Source: Fragilaria crotonensis
Taxonomy: Eukaryota > Bacillariophyta > Fragilariophyceae > Fragilariales > Fragilariaceae
Length of the DNA: 49,150 bases
Direction of reading: 5' to 3'
NCBI GenBank assembly: GCA_022925895.1
Contig: JAKSYS010000484.1
Location: 1-49,150 of the forward strand
A program made the translations under genes and the position numbers. The notes below the pieces were generated by a model. The model saw nothing but the letters and a program-made list of their open reading frames with translations. It was not told where the DNA came from and did no database searches. Position 1 is the stretch's first letter. Each line of letters starts with the position of its first letter. Shown in pieces: positions 40,706-49,150 of this stretch.

Positions 40706-42117
40706 AATAGATTGCAGCTTCTTAAAAGGGCTTGTGTAGACCGTTTTGGTAGTCCTCTGGTAGTAGTAGTGTCCTTCATCGTTGTAGTGTTGTCCATAGT
40801 ATTCGTTGTGTCCGTAGTAGTTAAATCGTTTGTCGTTGTCGTCAATTCGGCCGCGTTGGGGGATCTTGATAGCAATTGTTTGCTCTTCGACCAGATGAGG
40901 GTCGGAATTCGGAAGAAGGGGAGCGCTGCGGGTTTTCTGTCATCATCTTGGTTGTTGGAAAGGAATGGGACAACACTCTGAGTAGTAGTATCTGTAGGTC
41001 GCTCATCTTGGTGGCGAACGGGATCATCCTCGACACGGCGAGGGAAAATAAAGAGTCTGCGCTTCGGAGGGGTCTGGAATGCTTCATCAGACATGGGGTA
41101 GGCCGCAAAAGTAGGGATGGTGGGGTCGGGACAAGAAGCAATGTTGGTCGATGGACGGTCGACGGCGGCAGTAGTAGTCGTTGGATCCTTGGTAACGTTG
41201 GTAGTTTCTTCAGTTGGCATGCTTACGTTGGTTTCTTCTTCTTCTTCTTCTTCTTCTTCTTCTTCTTCTTCTTCTTCTTCTTCTTCTTCTTCTTGATGAT
41301 GATGATGCTTGGGCTTCTTGATAATCTTCTTGTCCATTTCAGTAATCACAGTTGAGTCGAGGTCGCGAAATTCCTCGAGAATAGTATCGATATCGTCGTC
41401 GTTGGTGGCGCCACTTTTGTTGGAGAAAGTGCGCTTCTTCTTGGTAATGTTTGGGTCCTTCTTAATCTTCTGATCGTCACCAGAAGTAGGGGTAGTCGGG
41501 AACATAAGGTTGGCAAGCTTGGATTTCTTTGGGGATCCGTATGCTAAGGCTCCATGGTAGAGGAAAGGGTGAGTGGGAGTGCCTTCAGGGACTGGACTAC
41601 TGCCAAGGGTGGCAGGGACATCATTGATGTCATCAAAGGTCTCAGTGTTGACAGGCTTGGCCTTCTTGGGGCGGGTGGGAGTGGTAGTTGGGGTGTTGGT
41701 CTTCATGGTCAAGTCTTTGTTGTTGTTGTTGAACTTCAAGATTTGTTTTGTTGGGCTCTGGTCGTCAAGTTCCTGAGTTTTGGCGGGAGGTAGTTTCGTA
41801 GTTGCACTGTCGCATAACTGTAGTTTTTCAACGGCGTGTCCGAGTGCTAGTGCGGTAGACGTAGACGTTGTCGTAGTAGTAGTAGGTACGGTAGTGTCGT
41901 GCTTCTGGACGGTGCCAGTAGACGAGTAGACCTTCGACGGTAGTGTGCCTCTGATCGGTGGTACAAGGCGAGCAACCATGACAGTATTCGTGTAGACGGT
42001 ACGCGAGTACTGGCCGACAGTACGCTGAAGGACGGTAGGTCCGGGCGTACGCATGACGGACTTGGAGCACAGGCCACTGGCGGACATGGCTTTGGGCGAC
42101 GTAGTAGGGTTGACCAT
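40702..42117 (-). CDS. N-terminal extension of the copia polyprotein, starting inside the 5' LTR
   Basis: 471 codons from ATG 42117 (context CACCATGG), which lies 138 bp inside the 5' LTR. The frame passes through the LTR end and the primer-binding site without a stop. The first ~46 residues (MVNPTTSPKAMSASGLCS...) come from the LTR. The rest is Thr/Lys-rich and probably disordered, with a His/Gln/Glu tract (HHHHQ then 20 Glu) and a Thr-rich end. I recognise no domain. It ends at TGA 40702-40704, where one missing T would fuse it to the next segment. It could be a separate protein or, more likely, the start of one giant gag-pol. Confidence 0.7.
   Translation of the reverse strand: MVNPTTSPKAMSASGLCSKSVMRTPGPTVLQRTVGQYSRTVYTNTVMVARLVPPIRGTLPSKVYSSTGTVQKHDTTVPTTTTTTSTSTALALGHAVEKLQLCDSATTKLPPAKTQELDDQSPTKQILKFNNNNKDLTMKTNTPTTTPTRPKKAKPVNTETFDDINDVPATLGSSPVPEGTPTHPFLYHGALAYGSPKKSKLANLMFPTTPTSGDDQKIKKDPNITKKKRTFSNKSGATNDDDIDTILEEFRDLDSTVITEMDKKIIKKPKHHHHQEEEEEEEEEEEEEEEEEEEETNVSMPTEETTNVTKDPTTTTAAVDRPSTNIASCPDPTIPTFAAYPMSDEAFQTPPKRRLFIFPRRVEDDPVRHQDERPTDTTTQSVVPFLSNNQDDDRKPAALPFFRIPTLIWSKSKQLLSRSPNAAELTTTTNDLTTTDTTNTMDNTTTMKDTTTTRGLPKRSTQALLRSCNLF
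41233..41292 (-). repeat. (TTC/GAA)20 microsatellite encoding poly-Glu
   Basis: Twenty GAA codons on the minus strand, preceded by four His codons. A pure trinucleotide run, likely variable in length between copies. Confidence 0.95.
41961..41978 (-). other. Primer-binding-site-like sequence
   Basis: On the minus strand TGGTTGCTCGCC directly abuts the CA end of the 5' LTR. TGG matches the CCA end of tRNAs, implying a tRNA whose 3' end is GCAACCA. The donor tRNA is not identified. Confidence 0.55.
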
Positions 42118-42479
42118 GGTGAATGTAAGTAGTACAAATGTGTAGATATGTAGAGGAACAATAGGAGGGAAGTAAAGGCCTTTACTTTGTGTGTTAATGG
42201 AAGTTGTAGATGTAGAATAATGAGAATAGAAGTGGGGGAACCAAATGATGAAAAAGTGAGGTGCAGATGAGACTCCGAGGCTAATGTAGATGGCATCCGA
42301 TTTAGTACCAGGGGTCGTGTGTAGACCGGTACGTAGAAATGAGATGGCATCTACATTAGGCCGGATGGCATCTCAAATTCAAATGGTTACGCGGGACAAG
42401 AGGTCTGATTCTCAGGAGCTAGTGTTGTGACGGAAAGTGGTCAGACGACTCATGACGGTGCAACAGTAGATCTCTATCA
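41979..42479 (-). repeat. 5' LTR of the copia element
   Basis: 501 bp, begins TGATAGAG and ends CTGTCA on the minus strand. It contains the polyprotein ATG at 42117. The LTR promoter fires away from the glycosyltransferase gene, whose ATG is 380 bp outside the element. Confidence 0.95.
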
Positions 42480-42484
42480 AACAT

Positions 42485-42859
42485 CTTGTACTACCAGTAC
42501 AAGTACTCCATTTTATGTGCGGGTTGCGGATTGGAAGAAAAGGTTGCCCTCACAACCAAGGCGACAGGCACTGAGACCGCACTCCGGAAGAATTTACATG
42601 ACAGCATGACGTACAAATATTTCGAGTACTTGCCGTTTTGTCGACATTGACGATGCCTATCTCCCGCACCTAAGTCCCCATTCCACTGCTCCTCTAACAT
42701 GAGCATAGATCCATTCTGATTATCAAGCACACTCCTTCCTTCAAGATTCAAGAATTTTTGCTCGCAAACAAAGCTGCCCACGTCGGACCATAGCATCACC
42801 GGAAACTGCCTTGACACCATGACGACCGAACGACGAAGCTTCGTGTCCTCGTCATAAGT
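42485..42859 (+). promoter_or_regulatory. Upstream region of the GT25-like gene
   Basis: 375 bp between the retrotransposon target site (42480-42484) and the ATG at 42860. No clear TATA or initiator was seen. The insertion displaced whatever lay further upstream. Confidence 0.35.
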
Positions 42860-44017
42860 ATGGGCGGTCCCAGAATGAAGGCGATTGAAACCATGTTTTC
42901 CAGTTTCGCAGACGATTTCGACCCACCGGTTTTCTGTCCTGGAATTCCAGCTCGGTCGATACGAGCACGATCTGAACTCTTTCGAGTCGCTCATGAAATT
43001 GGCCTTGTTCCAAGTATCGAATGGGAAGCTCTGCAAGACGGATTCAAGAATCCATTGTACCAAGCACATCCAAATCGTTTCTTTGAATGCCTTCAACATG
43101 TACCTGTTGTCGACACGACGTCAGTCACCTTGGGTCAACGAATGGGCAGTGCGAGCGATGTCCAAGTACACTATTCAGTCGAATTGTGGCGCAAAAGCAA
43201 GGGTCTGAATCGCGGGAGGAGTGTCCTGGCTTGCCTTCTGGCGCATTTGCAGGCCATGAAACGGCTGGTCGACCAAGATTTTGATTTGATTGTGGAAGAC
43301 AACGTACGACTGTGTCACGATGCGGCGCGACGAATGTGGGAAACCAAGGAAGCGAGCGAATTGGAAGAATGTCATTTGCGGTACTATGGATGGTTAGGAT
43401 CGTTGCCGAATCTTGAATGGGTGTTCGATGTACACTCGGAACGGTCCGGATTGTCGAATGCACACGACAAGGCGTTCTACTTTCCAGTTCCCGAGGATTT
43501 TCACGACGTAGATGACGTCGCGGGGGGTAAAGGAGTCGAGCATTCACATTCTTCGCAATCAACCGCGCATCAAACGCCGGGAGGTACTCCCATTTGGGGT
43601 GCCTATTCGTATTGGATTTCCAAAACAGGGTTCGAGGCATTGTTGCAAAGATTGCGATGCGATGTGGGAGCTATGTTATGGAAAGGCAAACGAATGCGTA
43701 CCTACGCTGTGAAGCCCATCGACAAAGTGATGCCTCGTCAAATTGTGGCCTTGTTGGGACGTTCGGCTGTACATGTGACGCGACAGCCCGCCATGTTTCG
43801 AGCACCAATGCTGCCGAGCAAAATCCACGCACAGTGGGATCCCGAGTTTTGCAAATCTACCCACTATCAACTCGCACGAACCGATCTGTCATGGAACGAC
43901 GTGTGGTTGACGCCGTTAGAGCAGAAGATTGTGGATCGTCATGAAGCGAGTGGCGAATGGTGCACAGTGTCGCAAATGCAAGACAACTCGGGCCAGGAAG
44001 AAACAGAGGAAAATTAA
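42860..44017 (+). CDS. GT25-like glycosyltransferase
   Basis: 385 residues, single exon, ATG at 42860, stop TAA. The layout resembles glycosyltransferase family 25 (LPS or collagen beta-galactosyltransferase type). A helical block SVLACLLAHLQAM precedes the metal-binding-like FDLIVEDNVRL (142-151), with EDN where the family usually has EDD. A GAYSYWISKTGFEALLQRL segment (247-265) and a late acidic site KPIDKVMPRQI (285-295) match the family's A-Y-x-I-S and D-x-x motifs. There is no signal peptide or transmembrane span, so it may be cytosolic, or the start may be misplaced. Donor and acceptor sugars cannot be told. The tail is acidic (GQEETEEN). Confidence 0.65.
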   Translation: MGGPRMKAIETMFSSFADDFDPPVFCPGIPARSIRARSELFRVAHEIGLVPSIEWEALQDGFKNPLYQAHPNRFFECLQHVPVVDTTSVTLGQRMGSASDVQVHYSVELWRKSKGLNRGRSVLACLLAHLQAMKRLVDQDFDLIVEDNVRLCHDAARRMWETKEASELEECHLRYYGWLGSLPNLEWVFDVHSERSGLSNAHDKAFYFPVPEDFHDVDDVAGGKGVEHSHSSQSTAHQTPGGTPIWGAYSYWISKTGFEALLQRLRCDVGAMLWKGKRMRTYAVKPIDKVMPRQIVALLGRSAVHVTRQPAMFRAPMLPSKIHAQWDPEFCKSTHYQLARTDLSWNDVWLTPLEQKIVDRHEASGEWCTVSQMQDNSGQEETEEN

Positions 44018-44741
44018 GTGAAAGCTTTGTTTTTGGGATTGTCCATGAACTTAGTGGCTAGCAATTGGCGTTATTCGTCGGGCTGGTCAATCAGGTTATA
44101 CGAATCACACGACGCGCAGAATGGAAATGCTAACAATACCGTTCGTCACGACGCGTGCTACGACGCTGATTGTTCATCATAATTCAGACGTCATAGAGTG
44201 TTAGAAGGACACTTATCGATGGCTGTAATCTAAAATAGAGTTTTAGATTACAATTTGGTGCTGCGAGTAAACCTTTCCGGAACCCAGGACTCTACTGTAC
44301 GGTGTAAGAGTTCTGGATTACAGTGCTACGATCTACGGTACTCTACTCGGAAGTGCTTGACACTTCCCACTTCCCAATGTCATACCAGTATGAGAATCCA
44401 CGCAGCCTGCGCGTTTTTCGGACGAAAGATGTGCCGATTGAGATCACTGCACTATCCACTATCCACTCTATCCGTGATGTAGGGACTACTGTACCTGCCT
44501 GCTGCGAGTATACAGTAGAAGTGGAAGGTCCTTTCGTCTCTCTTCGAGTTTGTGCGGTGACGGGCACTCTTGCTGGTTATCATTGGTTGCTGTTTGCCGT
44601 CATTGCTGCTGCTTCAACAAGGTGCTACTAGTAGCTCTCAAGTCTCCAGTTCAGCAGTCTACCATTCTCGACAGTTCTACCAGCGCTACAGAGCAGCATA
44701 CAGCGTACACACACATACACACTCACAGATATCCTTCCATC
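44018..44741 (+). promoter_or_regulatory. Intergenic region containing the CCT5 promoter and 5' UTR
   Basis: About 720 bp between two plus-strand genes. It holds a perfect hairpin (44224-44252), a GTAC-rich segment (44280-44350), and an ACACAC-rich stretch just before the CCT5 ATG (44700-44735) that is probably 5' UTR. Small open frames here are not supported. Confidence 0.4.
44224..44252. repeat. Perfect 12-bp hairpin with 5-nt loop
   Basis: TGTAATCTAAAA, loop TAGAG, TTTTAGATTACA. It lies 207 bp after the GT25-like stop and could mark a 3' UTR structure or be a transposon footprint. Confidence 0.7.
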
Positions 44742-46487
44742 ATGTCCATGGTTTACGATGAATACGGTCGGCCCTTCATCATTTGAAGGAGCAACAGGCG
44801 AAATCGCGGGTGAAGGGCCTCGATGCGACCCGTGCCAACATCTTGGCGGCACGCAGTATTTCCAACATTCTTAGGTCGTCCTTGGGACCCAAGGGTATGG
44901 ACAAGATGCTCGTGTCTCAAGATGGCGATGTTACAATTACGAACGACGGTGCCACCATTATGAATCGCATGGAAGTTCATCACGAAGTCGCCAAGCTTTT
45001 GGTGGAATTGTCCCAGTCACAAGATGACGAAATCGGCGACGGAACGACAGGTGTCGTTGTGTTGGCTGGTGCCCTGTTGGAACAGGCAGAAAAGCTTTTG
45101 CAAAAGGGAATTCATCCGGTTCGCATTGCGCAGGGATTCGAATCAGCGACGACCATTGCGGTGGCCAAGTTGCAGGATATTGCCGATACCTTGGATAACC
45201 AACAGGACACCCTGCTGCAGACGGCAAAGACAACTTTGAATTCCAAAATTCTCCACAACCACCGTGACAAAATGGCGCAAATTGCAGTCCAGGCAGTCTT
45301 GAAAGTGGCAGACATCGAACGCAGAGAAGTCAATTTCGAACAAATCAGGGTGGAGGGCAAGACCGGTGGCTCCCTCGAGGAAACTGAACTTGTTAATGGC
45401 CTCGTCATCGACAAGGATATCTCCCATCCGCAAATGCCAAAGACTATCAAGGATGCCAGAATATGCATCCTTACCTGTCCTTTGAACCGCCCAAGCCGAA
45501 AACTAAGCACAAGGTGAGTTTCCGAAGAGAGCAATGTGAAGTTTCGAAGAGAGCAATGTGAAGTTTCCGAAGAGAGCAATGTGCGCGGCTATTATGTGCC
45601 GCCTGAATTCTTGGAAAAGTACTAACGCATGTCGCGATTCCTAAATCAAATCCTTTACAGTTGAATATTTCGTCGGCGGAAGATTACAAAAACTCTACAC
45701 TCAGGAGCAAGAGTATTTCAAGGATATGGTACAACGCGTCAAGGACTCGAACGCAAACGTCGTTCTCTGTCAGTGGGGTTTCGACGACGAAGCCAATCAT
45801 TTGCTCTTGCAGAATAATCTAGTCGCTGTACGTTGGGTTGGCGGTATCGAAATCGAACATTTGGCCATGGCCACCGGTGCTCGCATTGTTCCACGCTTCG
45901 AAGAACTCTCTGAAGACAAGCTCGGTACAGCCGGTACTGTCCGCGAAATATCATTTGGCACTGGCAAGAAGGAACGTATGTTGGTTTTTGAAGACTGTGC
46001 CAACTCCAGTGCTATTACAGTCTTGGTCAGAGGAGGCAATAAGATGATTGTCGAAGAAGCCAAGCGTTCCTTGCATGACGCAATGTGCGTCGTCCGCAAT
46101 CTCATTAGGGACTCACGCGTCGTGTACGGCGGAGGAAGTGCTGAGATCGCGTGCTCGCTTGCCATCCGCCAAGTGGCGGATGACACATCTGGCGTCGATC
46201 AGTACGCTATTCGTGCCTTTGCGGATGCCCTGGAAGACATACCCATGGCGCTGGCCGAGAATTGCGGTTTATCACCTATGGAAGAGGTCGCTAATTTGAA
46301 GGCACGGCAAGTCTGCCTCAAGTCGAGTCACATTGGGCTTTCGGTAGACGGAGGTTGTGCCGACATGAAAGAGTTGGGTGTCTTTGAAACCCTCATTGGG
46401 AAGCAGCAACAGTTCCAGCTGGCAAGTCAGGTTGTCAAGATGATTCTCAAGATCGATGATGTCATTTCGGGAGGGCAATACCAGTGA
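44742..46487 (+). CDS. CCT5: T-complex chaperonin subunit epsilon (CCT5), two exons, three single-base losses
   Basis: A subunit of the eight-membered cytosolic CCT/TRiC ring that folds actin, tubulin and other proteins with ATP. Exons are 44742-45513 and 45661-46487. Allowing for three missing bases the protein would be about 533 residues, close to the usual ~540. It starts [14 protein letters not shown]. Chaperonin motifs seen are [65 protein letters not shown] and [18 protein letters not shown]. Conservation identifies the epsilon subunit. The frame breaks at about 44782 (TTTGAAG), 45481 (CTTTGAACC) and 45690 (CAAAAACTC). Each sits at a T or A run one base too short. CCT5 is essential, so assembly error is the simplest reading. 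Confidence 0.92.
45514..45660 (+). other. Intron of CCT5
   Basis: 147 nt, donor GTGAGTTTC, acceptor CCTTTACAG. A perfect branch-point consensus TACTAAC lies at 45620-45626, 35 nt before the acceptor. It separates the KTKHK and LNISSAEDY codons of the conserved protein. Confidence 0.9.
45518..45583 (+). repeat. Three tandem ~23-bp units in the CCT5 intron
   Basis: The unit GTTTCCGAAGAGAGCAATGT plus GAA occurs three times in a row. The middle copy lacks one C, and the last diverges after GTG. The first copy overlaps the splice donor region. Confidence 0.9.
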
Positions 46488-47233
46488 GGGCAAAATCAAC
46501 TAGATTTGGGACGTGTGTAGGTAGATGATTAAAACATTCGACTATTGGGCACTACGAAGGCAGAGTCGTCGACAAAGTCTCAATACACAACCTGGCGAAA
46601 GGCTAGCAAATGGATTATTCTTCACTCTGGTCACGCTCGCGATCATATTGATGACGAACAGTTCCATTCGGGAAGATCGGAGATCATTTCCCGACTTCTT
46701 TCTCGACCAAAATCATATTAGTCCAATGCAGCCTCCATCTCCCGACCACTTTGAAGGCGTTTGAATGTTTGAATATCACATTGCTTCCCGAATAGGATCT
46801 AGATGTGCTGCCTTCACGACTCGTTAATCGCCATTGCTCGACACAGGGCGCCGTGAAGATGGATGCTACGTTCGTACTGCTAACAACTGACTGGTCACAA
46901 TGGGTGCAACAGTCTCAAGTTATGAAGCTTGAGCACACTTCGTAAAGCGTGCGCTTTGGGATGATGCTAGGCAGTTGCTCTTCGGAAGTCCCATCTGAAG
47001 GGTTTTTTCGGTTGGCGAGTGCGGCGTTTCTCGAACGAGCGAGATTGATTTCGTCACCATTCTCACTGCCGGAGAGGCGAGGCCTTTTGCCTGATTGCTA
47101 TGTTACGCACTATATATCCGTGCTTCCTTTTGCCGGCGAAAAATTTGCGGAAGTTTGCATTCACTTCAGTGAACGTCGAGTCGCACCTTCGCCCATCACA
47201 TGCAGTATGCGTCCAGACGCTAATCGCAGGCAA
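46488..47233. other. Gene-free stretch between convergent genes
   Basis: About 750 bp. An open frame at 46525-46764 begins with ATG and has one hydrophobic run (ANGLFFTLVTLAIILM), but there is no other support and I do not call it a gene. Both flanking genes should place their 3' UTRs here. Confidence 0.35.
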
Positions 47234-49150
47234 TTAATAAGCCATGCCCCCACTATAAAAACATGACTCCTCATGCTCACGATCGTGATTATGACGGATA
47301 GATGATGCGTTCGGCAGATGAAGAAAAGCCACATCTGGAACTACTCCAACTGACCAGCATTTATCGATATCGGGCTGCACACTGTAGAATACCAGTCCGT
47401 TTATCGCTGATTCTTGATCAGCCCACATGTCATCTGGGTCGTGATCGAAAACGTTCTTCCAGAAAAAGAGATATCGCGCTCTTTCATTCGCATCATGAGA
47501 TGTCTTCCACGTTGAATCAAACTCTTTCTTCGGCGGACCCTCCCAGCGGCTTCCAACTGAACACCATACCGTATATCCTTTGAGCGTGTTTCCATTGGAG
47601 TCTAGACTTTCATCTGGAGGGCAGATTATGGACATTCCAAAATGTTCGCTGGCGCGGTCAATCATGCTTTGTTCTTCAGTTTCTCTTTCCTGGGCTAGCT
47701 GCATCATAATACGTTGCTCCCTCTCTCTTTCTTCTTTAAGGAGCATTCTATTACGTTCACGTTCTTGGCGCTCCTCAGTCTCTCCTCGTGTCATGTTTTT
47801 GTCATGAAAGCAAAACGACAAATATCAAAGTCACAATTTTCACATGTCCACTGGATGGGGTGGCTAATTCCACAATGCTCGCAGCGTGCATCACGTGACT
47901 TGCCATTCATCATAAGTGTCATTGTATTGGCTAAAGGATGGGAGTGGATCCTGGGATAGTCGTGCACATGAAGGACTCTTTGCGATTCAATTTCCTTTTC
48001 TCGCCTCTTGTTCGCAAGTTCACGTTGTTCCTCAAGCATCTTGACTTTCAAGGCCTCGATCTCTTTCCATGCTCGTGTTCCTGTTAGATGGATCGACCCA
48101 TCCGAGGAGTAGCGACAAGAGGTCAGCTTTTGTCCGCGGCAAGCTCTGAAGAACATAGCCACGACAAACGGCCTCTTCTTTAAGCATCGCAAAGGTCAAT
48201 TTTGCGCTGATGCAGTGGCTCCACGGCCTTCTCTGCGATCGTTGGACTTTTGAAACTCTTTACTACTCGAGGTGGTGTCCGATTGCACGCGATTTCCGAA
48301 CCGGAAGCAGGGTGCAAACCGCCGATATGACGGGATTTATCTTCCGCGTTTTCCAAAGCAGAAGTCAAATCAGTTGACGTAGGTTCACTTTCAGCAGAGG
48401 CCAAACTCTCGATCACATTGTCAACTGACCCTGAGTTTTCGGTTGTTAAGTGGTTCCTGGTCGGAGTTGAGTTCGCTACTGTAACAGGGACACTGTGAAT
48501 GACTTGCTGGTGCTCATTTGAGTTTGCTAACTGCAATGATGAGGAATTTCCTGCGCTTAATGTCACCGTGTTGCATGACGCCTTGCTGCAAGTGCCTTTC
48601 CTGTTCTTAGGAGGTGGAGTGCTTTCTTGGCCTTATTTGTTTTCTTAGCGACTTGCTCTTTGCTCTTTGTTAGCCTCGGTTGGGTGGTCTTCGTCGGTGA
48701 TTCCGCAGCCAAGGTAAATGCATGGGTGGCGGAAGTATTGGTTGGTTTAGACTCGGCGGTCACTATTGCCTGTTCCATTGAAGGTGGCGTATCGGTTGAA
48801 CTTCCTGTCGACTTTGTTGCGGACGATATCTTCAAAGATGCCGCAGCCTTTGGCTTCTCAGCATAAGCTGACGGCGAAAGTGAAATCGTGCTCGATGTTT
48901 TCGTATCCGAGGAAGATTCAGGAATTGAGGTGTTGTCAATCACAGCAGTTGAGGCTACCTTGACAGCTTGTGACTCGCGTCGCGTCGACGGTGAAACTTC
49001 TTCAGTACCCGCTGCCGGCGACAATACTAATGATGACGACTTGTTGGTCACAACGTGCTTCAACTTCGATGTAGAATTCCCTTCCTTCGCCGTCTTCATT
49101 TTATTCGTGGCAGAAACTTTGCCAGCGTTGGTTGAGATTAATTCGGCAGA
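47234..49150 (-). CDS. ZZ-like zinc-finger and coiled-coil protein, C-terminal part, frame-broken, runs off the window
   Basis: Open segments 48563-49150, 48180-48566, 47791-48192 and 47234-47821 read in order as one protein whose start lies beyond the window. The N-terminal part is Ser/Thr/Lys-rich and disordered. A charged coiled coil follows (AWKEIEALKVKMLEEQRELA, NKRREKEIESQ). A ZZ-like finger has HSHPLANTM, CEHCG and WTCENCDFDIC. A second Glu/Arg-rich coil (RQERERNRMLLKEERERE) comes next, then a C-terminal domain with YTVWCSVGSRWEGPPKKEFD, YLFFWKNVFDHDPDDMW and WSVGVVPDVAFLHLPNAS. I do not recognise the last domain. Breaks lie near 48622, 48182 and 47812, each at a short A or T run, so this is probably one intact gene with assembly errors. 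Confidence 0.65.

Larger units (their letters stand above)
30932..42479 (-). mobile_element. Full-length LTR retrotransposon, copia order, 11,548 bp, with 5-bp target duplication
   Basis: LTRs of 495 bp (30932-31426) and 501 bp (41979-42479) start TGATAG and end TGTCA on the minus strand. The target site AACAT is perfectly duplicated at 30927-30931 and 42480-42484. I count about three substitutions and four small indels between the LTRs, so the insertion is young. A primer-binding-like TGGTTGCTCGCC directly follows the 5' LTR, and a short purine run AAGAGGG precedes the 3' LTR. Protease, integrase, reverse transcriptase and RNase H follow in copia order. At 11.5 kb it is about twice the usual copia length, the excess lying upstream of the zinc knuckle. 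Confidence 0.95.

Noticed and set aside
42491..43099. 202-codon minus-strand open frame
   Set aside because: Mostly antisense to the GT25-like gene, and the rest covers its promoter region; no domain.
46525..46764. 79-codon plus-strand frame with one hydrophobic run
   Set aside because: Isolated, short, no homology recognised, and in the 3' UTR region of CCT5; not enough to call a gene.
47302..47959. Plus-strand open frames over the ZZ-like gene
   Set aside because: Shadows of the minus-strand coiled-coil and zinc-finger coding sequence.

Overview
The window looks like nuclear DNA of a pennate diatom. Host genes carry short introns with GTAAGT/GTGAGT donors. There are two membrane proteins with the Ser/Thr/Pro-rich stalks common in diatoms, one carrying a leucine-rich-repeat ectodomain, and one exon encodes a presequence with a plastid-type F-x-P site. 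The transposon families (Ty1/copia, PIF/Harbinger, Crypton-like tyrosine recombinase, hAT and mariner/Stowaway-type MITEs) also fit. No prokaryotic operon, CRISPR array, rRNA or tRNA gene was seen. The species cannot be named from the sequence alone.

Layout. 1-2270: 5' part of a decayed Harbinger transposase and a 1.16-kb element with ~230-bp inverted ends. 2679-5741 (+): an RNA helicase fused to two CCCH zinc fingers and a BMT5-like (DUF2431) domain. 5829-8851 (-): LRR transmembrane protein with one intron, convergent with the helicase and 87 bp away. 8852-14880: transposon graveyard (gag/protease-like debris, a second Harbinger, a copia 3' end). 14880-16340 (-): a second stalk-type membrane protein with 25-residue tandem repeats. 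16979-18957: three non-autonomous elements, two with clear target-site duplications. 18958-22196: unresolved DNA, a plastid-presequence exon, a Crypton-like scrap and a 600-bp ACGA-type satellite. 22197-26406: Harbinger element with matching ~85-bp TIRs. 26690-28375: Crypton-like recombinase pseudogene. 29819-30576 (-): small protein with an MGC lipidation start. 30932-42479: an 11.5-kb LTR retrotransposon of the copia order (- strand) with 495/501-bp LTRs and a perfect 5-bp duplication. 42860-44017 (+): GT25-like glycosyltransferase. 44742-46487 (+): chaperonin subunit CCT5. 47234-49150 (-): ZZ-like zinc-finger protein, cut by the window edge.

The genes form no pathway; this is ordinary gene-by-gene eukaryotic layout heavily invaded by transposons. 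The points of most interest are the helicase/CCCH/DUF2431 fusion, the giant copia element whose frame starts inside its 5' LTR, and the newly delimited MITEs. One caution runs through everything: CCT5, an essential gene, has three single-base losses, each at a short homopolymer, and similar breaks occur in the copia frame and in the ZZ-like gene. Many apparent frameshifts here may therefore be assembly errors rather than real decay.
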